This document shows, one piece after another, positions 1 to 6,853 of a DNA stretch of 20,276 nt. The position numbers and the translations under genes are program-made. Origin of the DNA: a virus; the IMG/VR virus record IMGVR_UViG_3300023237_000097, positions 1 through 20,276 of that record. The stretch is one strand, 5' to 3'. Under the pieces are notes generated by a model. The model was not told the origin of the DNA, made no database searches, and worked only from the letters and a program-made list of their open reading frames with translations. The first letter of the stretch is position 1; each line of letters starts with the position of its first letter.

Positions 1-4
1 CCAT
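1..4 (-). CDS. First codon of a leftward gene running off the window
   Basis: On the minus strand an ATG at positions 4-2 is preceded by GGAG with a 6-base spacer (AAACTT). This is the same ribosome-site layout as the neighbouring genes. It lies 10 bases beyond the stop of the HExxH protein, so the leftward operon very likely continues past the left edge. Only the start codon is visible and nothing can be said about the product. Confidence 0.4.
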
Positions 5-13
5 AAGTTTCTC

Positions 14-289
14 CTATTTGTTTAAATAAATGTACTCAACTGTTTTTGCATCTCTTTCTCTTAACCGCCACTCACTCCAGTTCTTTGCATTACCATCCCT
101 ATCCCACTGACAATAATGAAACAACTCATGAACTATAACATAATCTTTAGTCATTGCAACAGGTGTTAGTGTTATAGTACCTTCTTGGAAATAATTACTA
201 ACGCCTTGCTTGAACTCAGCATCTTGTGGGTAGCAAGAGATTAGAGCTAGAAACTCAAACAAGGACGCTAGTAAGATAGGATCAGGCAT
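14..289 (-). CDS. Small HExxH putative zinc metallopeptidase-like protein
   Basis: A 91-residue protein. The sequence shows a HELFH motif (H54, E55, H58), followed about 20 residues later by an acidic stretch ERDA (E78) that could supply the third zinc ligand. HExxH plus a downstream Glu is the gluzincin-type zinc site. Many phages carry short proteins of this kind that are too small to be ordinary secreted proteases. Residues 5-20 are hydrophobic, but there is no clean signal peptide. The ATG lies two bases after the NrdJ stop with no good Shine-Dalgarno nearby, which suggests translation by reinitiation after NrdJ. Its role is unknown: proteolysis of host or virion protein is possible, and a non-catalytic zinc fold is not excluded. 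Confidence 0.7.
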   Translation of the reverse strand: MPDPILLASLFEFLALISCYPQDAEFKQGVSNYFQEGTITLTPVAMTKDYVIVHELFHYCQWDRDGNAKNWSEWRLRERDAKTVEYIYLNK

Positions 290-291
290 CG

Positions 292-2181
292 TTAAATTTC
301 ACAGACTCCAGCAGAGCAAGCCAACTGCTGAGCACCTTCGACATTATCATCCACTTCGATGAGACTGTCCCAATCAATCTCTTGAGGCATCTTATGCAAC
401 AATTCTTTATACTCTTCCTCACTGCATTCCTCGTATGGAGCCTGTTTATAAGTACCTCCATCGTAGGGTAAGAAGCTGACACCAGATACATCATCGAAGT
501 TCTTCCACACCCACGCACCAACCTCAACCCACTCGTCCTCATTGACTGAGATAGTCACTGAAGGTTTGTGTTCACACCAATGTTGCTGATACATCATCCA
601 TAAGTCCAGATGTTGGACTGCAGTCAAGTCCTCACGCAGTAGTGCATTGTGTGGTGCTTTCTTAGGGAAGCTAAAGATAGTAGTAGACTCAGGACGCATG
701 ACACAATCCTCAAAGGGTATGCCTTGCTCCATCATGAAGGTGGAAAGAGGGTCTTTCTTATCGCCACGAATACGTCTGATATAATAACGACTATGGCGTG
801 GATGAATGCCACTGGCACTATCAACAAGCTGAGACACAGTACCACTAGGTTTAATGCAAGTAATAGCAGTAGACACAGGGATGCCAAGCTCGCCTGCGAG
901 AAGTTTGTTTGTCTCTGCAGCTTCCATCTTAAGTTTTTCAAGAAGAGTTTTAGTTTGAACAATAGTATCTCCAAGTATTTTGTTATCAAGGATACCAGTC
1001 AGTGAGACACCCAACAATCTTTCTTCCTCAGTGTTGCGATTCCATATCTTTCTGAGGTAAGGGAAGTGTGTCATTGTAGACTGATAGGTTCCCAGTATTG
1101 TAGCTAGGTTTACCTTACGTTCAAGATCATAGATCGAATCACTCTCTCGAACGACAACCTCAGATAGATTACAGAACTGATAAGGTCTAAGGATAATCTC
1201 AGAGCAAGGGTTAGTTCCAAACTCTGGTTCAGTAGTCCTACGTCCATTCTTACCTGCTTGAAACTGAGCAGCCTCTCTATTAAAGATACCACGCTCACCT
1301 GAGTGGCTGTGATACAGGCTGTTCCACTCGTCCATGAATTGACCAACATCAGGTCTACGAGCATACACAGCAGAGTTGTTAGCTAACGCACGTTGAGGAT
1401 TAGCTTCCCACCACTGACCTGTCTTAGCGTTACGCATCTTGTCATCTTCTAAGTCAGACAGTGATATCATGGCTGAACGTCTAACACCACCTACTACCAC
1501 AACCTCTGCTACCTTACACATGATATCATGACACTCTAGTGTGGTGAGCTTGCGCCCAGAGGCACACTTAAACTTACGAACAACAAACTCAAACAGTTCA
1601 TGTAAAGGACCAGGACCACTAGCTCTACCACCGAATGTCTTTAACCTAGCACCTGCAGGACGAACCTTATCTGTGTTCCACTTAGGTACTTCACCTGAGT
1701 ACAACAGGGCTATGACTTGACGTAATGCCTTAGCCCATCCTTCCTTGCTGTCTGATACCACGACAGTAGAGTCTGACTCAAACATCATGTGTGGTACTTC
1801 AGGTAGCTTGTCAACGTACTTCTTCTCAACACTGAAGCCAACACCAGTGCCACACAGTAGTATGTACATCGCCTCATCAAAGCACTTAGGATCATCAACA
1901 GGTAGGTAGGCACAGTTGTAACCTGCTGTGTTGTCCCTCTCAAGGGCTTTACCAGCTGTCATGATAGAGCGCATAGAAGGTACTATCTCTAAGTTCTTAA
2001 TAGCCTCACGCAGCTCTGAGTCTGTCTGCATAGGTATCGTGTAATTCATCTTAGTCTCTAGATGGTTCTTCATGAAGTCCATGTATCTATCAACTGTTTC
2101 AAACCAATTCTCTCTGCGTTCTTCTTCTTCTAAGAATCGTGAGTACCTGCTTTTAGCTATGTATTCCTGGTAAAAATCCAT
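292..2181 (-). CDS. nrdJ: Adenosylcobalamin-dependent (class II) ribonucleoside-triphosphate reductase
   Basis: A 629-residue monomeric class II reductase, converting ribonucleoside triphosphates to deoxyribonucleotides for phage DNA synthesis using coenzyme B12. It has the hallmark active-site loop NPCSE (N324, thiyl-radical C326, E328). A redox pair is formed by C90 (GYNC) and C337 (QFCN). The C-terminal CSAGVC tail (C622, C627) is the swinging dithiol that is re-reduced by thioredoxin. CGTGVGFS near 110-117 and the KPSGTVS stretch near 444-450 fit the family. At 629 residues it is shorter than the roughly 740-residue Lactobacillus enzyme. No small subunit or activase is nearby, as expected for class II. 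The ATG overlaps the preceding small gene in TAATG and has a GAGG ribosome site. It acts with ThyX and the polymerase of the same operon. B12 must come from the host or medium. Confidence 0.95.
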   Translation of the reverse strand: MDFYQEYIAKSRYSRFLEEEERRENWFETVDRYMDFMKNHLETKMNYTIPMQTDSELREAIKNLEIVPSMRSIMTAGKALERDNTAGYNCAYLPVDDPKCFDEAMYILLCGTGVGFSVEKKYVDKLPEVPHMMFESDSTVVVSDSKEGWAKALRQVIALLYSGEVPKWNTDKVRPAGARLKTFGGRASGPGPLHELFEFVVRKFKCASGRKLTTLECHDIMCKVAEVVVVGGVRRSAMISLSDLEDDKMRNAKTGQWWEANPQRALANNSAVYARRPDVGQFMDEWNSLYHSHSGERGIFNREAAQFQAGKNGRRTTEPEFGTNPCSEIILRPYQFCNLSEVVVRESDSIYDLERKVNLATILGTYQSTMTHFPYLRKIWNRNTEEERLLGVSLTGILDNKILGDTIVQTKTLLEKLKMEAAETNKLLAGELGIPVSTAITCIKPSGTVSQLVDSASGIHPRHSRYYIRRIRGDKKDPLSTFMMEQGIPFEDCVMRPESTTIFSFPKKAPHNALLREDLTAVQHLDLWMMYQQHWCEHKPSVTISVNEDEWVEVGAWVWKNFDDVSGVSFLPYDGGTYKQAPYEECSEEEYKELLHKMPQEIDWDSLIEVDDNVEGAQQLACSAGVCEI

Positions 2182-2333
2182 TATATTTCCTCAATAAGTT
2201 TGTCGTAATTTTCTTCAATAATATCTTCAAATCTGTTCAAGATGTCAACAGTAGTTAAGTCTAGTAACTCTAATATTACAGTCTCATCCAGCACTGATAA
2301 TTTTTCTTTAAGTTCAACAAGCGTCAAGTTCAT
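2181..2333 (-). CDS. Small conserved-looking acidic phage protein
   Basis: A 50-codon gene overlapping both neighbours. It starts inside the end of the DUF6378-like gene, and its TAA shares a base with the NrdJ ATG. The product begins MNLTLVELKEKLS and continues with leucine- and acid-rich helices ending IEEI. This resembles short helical proteins often found beside replication genes in marine phages. Two adjacent ATGs occur at 2336 and 2333. GGAG lies 4 bases before the first and 7 before the second, so the second is preferred. The function is unknown. Tight coupling to NrdJ and good codon continuity support a real gene. Confidence 0.75.
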   Translation of the reverse strand: MNLTLVELKEKLSVLDETVILELLDLTTVDILNRFEDIIEENYDKLIEEI

Positions 2334-2601
2334 CATTAGTCTCCTTGTCTTCATTAGTCATAACAACTAATGCAGAGTAACCACTTATGTCATGCCATGA
2401 ATCGTTCAGCATAAAGTCACCGTTAAGTAAACGTGCCATCTTATTAGCAATCATGTCTAAACTTTCACGAGCATAGTCAGGCATGATGTAGTAGTTAGGT
2501 GACTGCCTCATGATTTTCTTTATGTCTTGACTGATCTGACTAACTATTTCATATCTTCCGTACTGTCCTTCTCTTGTTGTTAGTGTCTCACTAATTTCCA
2601 T
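2314..2601 (-). CDS. DUF6378-like phage protein
   Basis: A 95-residue protein. It has the pattern REGQYGRYE near the N-terminus, then a helix with ESLDMIANKMARLLNGD and DSWHDISGYSALV. This matches, from memory, a small phage-encoded domain family (DUF6378) found mainly in replication or nucleotide-metabolism clusters. No enzymatic activity is established for the family to my knowledge. The combination of conserved His, Asp and Arg suggests a helical ligand- or nucleotide-binding fold, but that is inference. The ATG has a GAGG ribosome site 7 bases upstream and overlaps the end of the phosphoesterase gene by 11 bases. Confidence 0.8.
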   Translation of the reverse strand: MEISETLTTREGQYGRYEIVSQISQDIKKIMRQSPNYYIMPDYARESLDMIANKMARLLNGDFMLNDSWHDISGYSALVVMTNEDKETNDELDAC

Positions 2602-3355
2602 ATTGTTTCCTCAAGTAGTTAATTGATACGGGCATCTCGTCAAAGCTACCATTGTTTACTTCGTTCAACATCCAGATACCGGACCAGCTACCGTTAGTCT
2701 GAGGGTTTAAATACTCCTCATCGTGTTGGTAAAAGATACCGGCAAACAATCCAGTAATACTAGAGCCATCAGCTTTCTTGCTGTAAGAGATACCTCTGTC
2801 TTGAACGTGACCCATGATACAACTCATGTGTTTCTTTTGTAGCATGAGGTGAGGGCTACTGACTGGTCTACCCATAACACCAGATGTAAAGTAATGACTA
2901 TAAGCAATACCGTTTACAATGGCTACATCTAAAAAGTTATGCACTTCCCAGTTATGTTTCTTTAGATTGAAATCATTATAACCTACCAGACCCTCTAACT
3001 TTCTATCTGATTCTATTGCTCTATCAATACGATACTCATGGTTACCTATAAGGAATACTTTCTTAGGCTTCCATACTTTCTTTTTGTTTTCTTTCTGTCT
3101 CTTCTGTTCTTCGATGATAGGTTTCATGAACACATCCATAGCATCGTTACCTGCTTGAACGTCATGGTTGTATGTCCTACCTTCGAAAGACTTCTTACCT
3201 ATGTCGTAAACACTAAGGCTTGACATATCCCAGTGATCCCCTAAGTGAACGATAACATCAGGCTTAGTCTTGACTGCGTACTTACCTGCCCACTCTAAAT
3301 GATCGAATGAGTTACCAGGTTTGCATTGTGTGTCAGGTATAACTAAGTGTCTCAT
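2591..3355 (-). CDS. Calcineurin-like metallophosphoesterase
   Basis: A 254-residue protein with the ordered motifs of the metallophosphoesterase superfamily: DTQ at D8-Q10 (in place of the usual DxH), VHLGDHWD near residues 36-43, GNHEYR near 103, a His in AYSHYF, and a late GHVQ (in place of GHxH). These residues normally bind two divalent metals and hydrolyse phosphomono- or diesters. Phages with similar replication modules carry such proteins among their nuclease genes, so a role in DNA degradation or processing is plausible. The substrate cannot be read from sequence. The Gln substitutions at two usual His positions may alter metal use. The start overlaps the upstream small gene in ATGA. 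Confidence 0.85.
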   Translation of the reverse strand: MRHLVIPDTQCKPGNSFDHLEWAGKYAVKTKPDVIVHLGDHWDMSSLSVYDIGKKSFEGRTYNHDVQAGNDAMDVFMKPIIEEQKRQKENKKKVWKPKKVFLIGNHEYRIDRAIESDRKLEGLVGYNDFNLKKHNWEVHNFLDVAIVNGIAYSHYFTSGVMGRPVSSPHLMLQKKHMSCIMGHVQDRGISYSKKADGSSITGLFAGIFYQHDEEYLNPQTNGSWSGIWMLNEVNNGSFDEMPVSINYLRKQYGN

Positions 3356-3510
3356 ATAGATTTCTCCATACTTCTTTTGTTAAGTTCTTTAAGTTCTTTA
3401 TAGGTGTATCTTTTATAAAGACCTTCCTTTGATCCACCTTCTCTAAAAGCTTCTCTAATTAATTTAATAGTGTATTGGTATAAGTAATCCTTAGTGTTGA
3501 TATTGCTCAT
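3352..3510 (-). CDS. Small basic protein of unknown function
   Basis: A 52-codon gene whose frame stays open further upstream. The real start is set by GGAG lying 7 bases before the ATG at 3510. The product begins MSNINTKDYLYQY and is rich in Lys, Arg and Tyr, with predicted helices. Its TGA overlaps the phosphoesterase ATG (ATGA), and its start overlaps the end of the nuclease gene by 20 bases, the usual packing of this operon. I do not recognise the family. Its position between two nuclease-like genes suggests a role in DNA metabolism, but nothing in the sequence shows this. Confidence 0.65.
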   Translation of the reverse strand: MSNINTKDYLYQYTIKLIREAFREGGSKEGLYKRYTYKELKELNKRSMEKSI

Positions 3511-3847
3511 AAGCTTTCTCCAAGAGTAATAAGTAGTACACCGCATCAACCACAACAAGAGGTGCAGACTTGTTTTGTTTAATGACAACAACAGGCTCTC
3601 TATCTTCAGGACAGTTGTCATCTGCTTGAGAGTAGAAAGAGTAGACAGCCATTGACTCTCTTGACTTACACTCAATAGATATCCCTAGCTGGTCACCTAC
3701 TTCCTTAGAGAACAGGATGTCCTCACCAGCAGCTCCCATACTGGTGGACCTTACATCGTCTTTGGAAAAGGGAAAGACTTCAAGGATTGCATCTCTGAAC
3801 CATTGCTGGAGTTTCCTGCCTTTTGCTTTTGCGCTTTGGGTTTTAAT
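3491..3847 (-). CDS. PD-(D/E)XK-like nuclease with apparent ATT start codon
   Basis: The conserved product reads KAKGRKLQQW near the N-terminus, then DDVRSTSMGAAGED, then SIECKSRES and VVVIKQNKSAP. The SIECK segment with upstream Asp/Glu residues is the catalytic core of a small PD-(D/E)XK or Holliday-junction-resolvase-like nuclease common in phages. The first in-frame ATG (3739) would remove the AKGR..Q..VRD-type N-terminal region. Upstream, the frame stays open back to a stop at 3872-3874 with no ATG, GTG or TTG. An ATT at 3847-3845, 6 bases after AAGGAG, gives a 118-residue protein of the expected form, so ATT initiation is inferred. It overlaps the preceding gene by 97 bases in another frame. 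Frameshifting from that gene is the alternative explanation. Confidence 0.75.
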   Translation of the reverse strand: MKTQSAKAKGRKLQQWFRDAILEVFPFSKDDVRSTSMGAAGEDILFSKEVGDQLGISIECKSRESMAVYSFYSQADDNCPEDREPVVVIKQNKSAPLVVVDAVYYLLLLEKAYEQYQH

Positions 3848-4137
3848 GGGCTTCTCCTTATGTTTAAGAATTTATCTAGTGTAACTCTCTTAATACTTTT
3901 AATCCATCCTTTAGGAATATGTATCCTAGAGTTGGACTGCTCATGTGATATAGCTGCTGCAAGACAAATAGCATCTGGCGTTTCATCAACTATAAATCCT
4001 ATGCTTAGACATGGATGTACTTCTGCTTTTGATTCTTCATCCCAACCACAGTCAGACACAGCATCGACCCATTGCACATAAACTATTGTGAAGTGTTTGG
4101 CAACTGCCAGAGCTGATTCTCTTTTCTTCTTATCCAT
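3751..4137 (-). CDS. Small conserved phage protein with long overlapping C-terminus
   Basis: A 128-residue protein. Residues 1-85 form a compact domain with VQWVDAVSD, CLSIGFIVDE and HIPKGWIKSIKR. Similar 75-90-residue proteins occur in many phages and bacteria, where this pattern (W.DA, G.....T, I....I..I) is a small beta-rich domain of unknown role. The last 35 or so residues are basic and low in structure. They are encoded in the region that also codes, in another frame, for the N-terminus of the nuclease, so they probably reflect the overlap rather than a conserved domain. The ATG at 4137 has GGAAGG 5 bases upstream and overlaps the end of the exonuclease gene by 55 bases. Confidence 0.75.
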   Translation of the reverse strand: MDKKKRESALAVAKHFTIVYVQWVDAVSDCGWDEESKAEVHPCLSIGFIVDETPDAICLAAAISHEQSNSRIHIPKGWIKSIKRVTLDKFLNIRRSPLKPKAQKQKAGNSSNGSEMQSLKSFPFPKTM

Positions 4138-4781
4138 AATAACCTTCCACGCTCTGTTATTTTATCAAGGTCATGATCGTATTTTTCACTCACAGCTTTG
4201 AAAAGACTTTTCTCAGTTGTACAGTTCTCAAGAATTTTATTGGCTTTTACTGGACCAATACCTTTAAGACCTGGAATGTTATCAACACGATCACCAGTAA
4301 GTAACTGAAGATAGAAATTCTTTATAGCCTCCCTTTCAGTAACATAATATAAATCTCGCTTAACAAAGTTGTAGTGCCAACCTCGGATCATATCTAAATC
4401 TTTATCAATGGTCATTATGCAACTAGAATCCTCTGGTAATTCATACGCTTTGATTCCCATTGCATCATCAGCTTCTTGACCTTCAATGACTATAAAACCC
4501 CACTTAGATATAAGGTAATCACGCAGAGTATCGTAATGTACAGGTTTTCTAGCATCTTTACGATTCCCCTTATAAGGTTGTTCGGTGGCAATCTCTGATC
4601 TATAGTTGGTCTTCCCTGTTAAATAACCTTCATAAGAATCAATACCTTTTAATCTTATTAAGTTCTCAACAAAGTTACCCATGCGAGATATTGCAAACTT
4701 CTCCTCTGCAGGGTCATCGACAGAGAATCCGACACGATAAACCAGGATATCTCCATCGATTAAACCACACGCTTTATCCAT
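4083..4781 (-). CDS. T7 gp6-like 5'-3' exonuclease (FEN family)
   Basis: A 232-residue protein of the 5' nuclease family, which degrades DNA from 5' ends to remove RNA primers and break down host DNA. Visible motifs are LIDGD near the N-terminus (first metal-binding Asp), PYKGNRK in the helical arch, GQEADDA and TIDKDLD (metal-binding acidic residues), and LTGDRVDNIPGLKGIGPVKA, the helix-three-turn-helix DNA-binding element. The C-terminus WIRRKENQLWQLP fits phage homologues. The frame is open further upstream, but the ATG at 4781 lies 13 bases after the SSB stop and matches the family N-terminus. Its ribosome site is weak, which suggests coupling to SSB translation. Confidence 0.92.
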   Translation of the reverse strand: MDKACGLIDGDILVYRVGFSVDDPAEEKFAISRMGNFVENLIRLKGIDSYEGYLTGKTNYRSEIATEQPYKGNRKDARKPVHYDTLRDYLISKWGFIVIEGQEADDAMGIKAYELPEDSSCIMTIDKDLDMIRGWHYNFVKRDLYYVTEREAIKNFYLQLLTGDRVDNIPGLKGIGPVKANKILENCTTEKSLFKAVSEKYDHDLDKITERGRLLWIRRKENQLWQLPNTSQ

Positions 4782-4794
4782 TGACTTAGACAAG

Positions 4795-5199
4795 TTAGAG
4801 AGGATTGTCCATACTGGGACCAGTGTACTCTGCGTACTCAGTAACAACTATCCTACCTGCACCAGTACCTACACCAGTGTCACCAGAAAAGGTCCAAGTG
4901 TAAGGCTTAACTGTAGCGACTGCTTTAGAATTATTTGCAATTTTAGCATTAATAATTGGAGTGCCGTCTTCAAGCTCTGCCTTGATTGGATAATTTGCTG
5001 ATTTGACTACTATATAGTTACCTTGCTCTGGATCATGTTTATCGTTCCTAACTTTAACGCCAATCTCTGTTAGTTTTTTTACAGCGTCATCTGATAGATG
5101 AGTTAGATTAATCTGATACTTTTTACTCTGAGGGTTAATTATTTCTCTATCATCCCACATGAGTTCTGTCTTTACTACTATAGGTTTTAGATTAGCCAT
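4795..5199 (-). CDS. Phage single-stranded DNA-binding protein (OB fold, gp2.5-like)
   Basis: A 134-residue protein. It has a beta-rich pattern with KIANNSKAVATVKPYTWTF and a Gly-rich VGTGAGRIVV strand, followed by VTEYAEY. This resembles T7-like phage SSBs, which coat exposed ssDNA and recruit the polymerase and primase-helicase. The C-terminus is short (SMDNPL) and only weakly acidic, unlike the long acidic tail of T7 gp2.5. The ending Asp-Asn-Pro-Leu faintly recalls the protein-interaction tip of bacterial SSB, but that is speculative. AAGGA lies 6 bases before the ATG. The gene sits between polymerase and exonuclease, as expected for this role. Confidence 0.75.
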   Translation of the reverse strand: MANLKPIVVKTELMWDDREIINPQSKKYQINLTHLSDDAVKKLTEIGVKVRNDKHDPEQGNYIVVKSANYPIKAELEDGTPIINAKIANNSKAVATVKPYTWTFSGDTGVGTGAGRIVVTEYAEYTGPSMDNPL

Positions 5200-5209
5200 G
5201 TATTTCCTT

Positions 5210-6853
5210 TTAGTGTGTTGCTGCCCAGTTAGTACCTACTTTAAACTCACCATCGAGAGGGCAGCGTAGCCCGAATGCAAGTCCTGCTTCTTGTATTGCC
5301 ATCACACCGTACCTACCTACAATATCAGCGTGTTCTTCAGTTGTTTCTATTTGCCATTCATCATGGACATTAGCTACAATCGAGCCGTGTATTCTATCAC
5401 AATTTAGCTTCTGTGTCAATAGTATTAAGGCTTTTTTCATAACTATCGCACCAGCTCCCTGCAACAAAGTATTAAGAGCTGCGTGTTGTGATCTAACAAA
5501 TAACTTCCTACCATCCAAACCTGGCAGCCATCCTTTATCAGATAACTTATTAACTTTATCTTTCAGAACTTTTAAGGCTGGTGTATTCGCCAGGAAAGTA
5601 GAAATCAACTTCTTACCTTCACGCTCACTACCACCAACTACCTGCCCAATCTTAGCAGGACCGGCTCCATAAAGAAAAGCATAAATGAACCGCTTACTCT
5701 GATCTCTATCAGTAAGCCCTGCTGCCTTCATATTAGCTGTGTGGATATCACCACTCAGTATCTCATTGGTGTAGTCATCATCACGCATATAATGTGCAAG
5801 CATACGCAACTCAAGACCAGAAGCATCTATACCAACCAGTACATTACCTTCTTCCACTGTCCAGACAGACCTACACTCTTTACCGTAAGGGCTAGAGACG
5901 CTCGGCACTTGGGCGAGATTCGGTTTAGAATGGCTCATTCGTCCCGTGATACAACCGTTGGTGTTGACCGAACCGTGTACCCTGTCGGAGTGATCTGCAT
6001 AGTCAATCCATTTCTCAGCCTGAGTAATCCGTTTTTGAAGAAGTAAGAATTCTTCAAAGAGCCTAGCTTCAGGTCTGTCAATAGTTGAAAGTACTTTCTC
6101 ATCTACAATCACCGTTCCTTTCTCAGTGTATGTTTTAGGAGTCCAACCAAGAACAACAAGACGCTCTGCTATCTGCTTACGACTCCCTGGATTGAACACT
6201 TCTACTTTATCTTTAAGACGTTTACCTGTCTTCTCACTAAACCGAATAGTTACAATAGGTTTGAAAACTCTTTGTAGTTCTTCCTCAATTTCTGATAGTC
6301 TTTTCCTCCAGTCTGCCAGAAGTCCAATTGTTTTCTTAACATCAATTTTAAATCCTTTATCTTGCTGTGCTTTTGTGATAACAGCAACTTGATGTTCAAG
6401 ATCAGAGGACTGACCCCACTCCAATAAATCAGCACTAAGATTCTTGTATAACGCAGCAGTGACCTCAACATCTTGGATACAGTACTCAACCATCTCATCA
6501 GACAGACCTCCATCGAAAGCTGTGAAGTCTCCCTTGTGCAATCCTAGCCGTAGTCCCCATGATCTTAGCGAGTGTCCTGACTCGATTACTGGGTTTAGTA
6601 GCCGAGACATTATCAACGTATCTTGCAACTGGGCTGAATCTATTTTCAAGTTCCACAGCTTCCTCAACACTGGTGCATCGAATCCGATTATATTCTGACC
6701 AATCAAGGTATCTTCTGGTCTTAGATACTTTTGTAATTCGCTGGCTACTGTCCATACTTTAATCTCCTCAGTTGTTATGTTCTTAGTAACAGCACACCAT
6801 ATTCTGGTGGCATCAAGTCCATCTGTTTCTACATCAATAATTATTTTTCTCAC
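5210..6853 (-). CDS. Family A DNA polymerase with 3'-5' exonuclease
   Basis: A 547-residue replicative polymerase. Proofreading residues are D7 and E9 (DVET), D59 (NIIGFD) and D128 in YCIQDVEVT. Polymerase motif A is D343 in GIDASGLELR, motif B is the RDQSKRFIYAFLYGAG helix with Y391, and motif C is VANVHDEW (H497, D498). Tyr at the 391 position corresponds to T7 Y526 and E. coli F762. This is the T7-like state, associated in T7 with poor discrimination against dideoxynucleotides. The enzyme is much shorter than T7 polymerase (704 residues), and no clear thioredoxin-binding insertion is evident. It starts with GTG, overlapping the primase-helicase stop in GTGA, with GAGG upstream. Confidence 0.95.
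   Translation of the reverse strand: MRKIIIDVETDGLDATRIWCAVTKNITTEEIKVWTVASELQKYLRPEDTLIGQNIIGFDAPVLRKLWNLKIDSAQLQDTLIMSRLLNPVIESGHSLRSWGLRLGLHKGDFTAFDGGLSDEMVEYCIQDVEVTAALYKNLSADLLEWGQSSDLEHQVAVITKAQQDKGFKIDVKKTIGLLADWRKRLSEIEEELQRVFKPIVTIRFSEKTGKRLKDKVEVFNPGSRKQIAERLVVLGWTPKTYTEKGTVIVDEKVLSTIDRPEARLFEEFLLLQKRITQAEKWIDYADHSDRVHGSVNTNGCITGRMSHSKPNLAQVPSVSSPYGKECRSVWTVEEGNVLVGIDASGLELRMLAHYMRDDDYTNEILSGDIHTANMKAAGLTDRDQSKRFIYAFLYGAGPAKIGQVVGGSEREGKKLISTFLANTPALKVLKDKVNKLSDKGWLPGLDGRKLFVRSQHAALNTLLQGAGAIVMKKALILLTQKLNCDRIHGSIVANVHDEWQIETTEEHADIVGRYGVMAIQEAGLAFGLRCPLDGEFKVGTNWAATH

Noticed and set aside
649-1005. 118-residue plus-strand open frame
   Set aside because: It lies wholly antisense to the conserved NrdJ gene, has no family features and no ribosome site, and is a shadow of NrdJ codon use.
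3511-3675. Upstream extension of the 52-codon gene at 3352-3510
   Set aside because: The extension overlaps the nuclease coding region in another frame and the product is Leu/Thr-rich without pattern. The ribosome site supports the inner start.
5741-6762. Several plus-strand frames opposite the DNA polymerase
   Set aside because: They are antisense to conserved polymerase motifs, mutually overlapping, and of unlikely composition.
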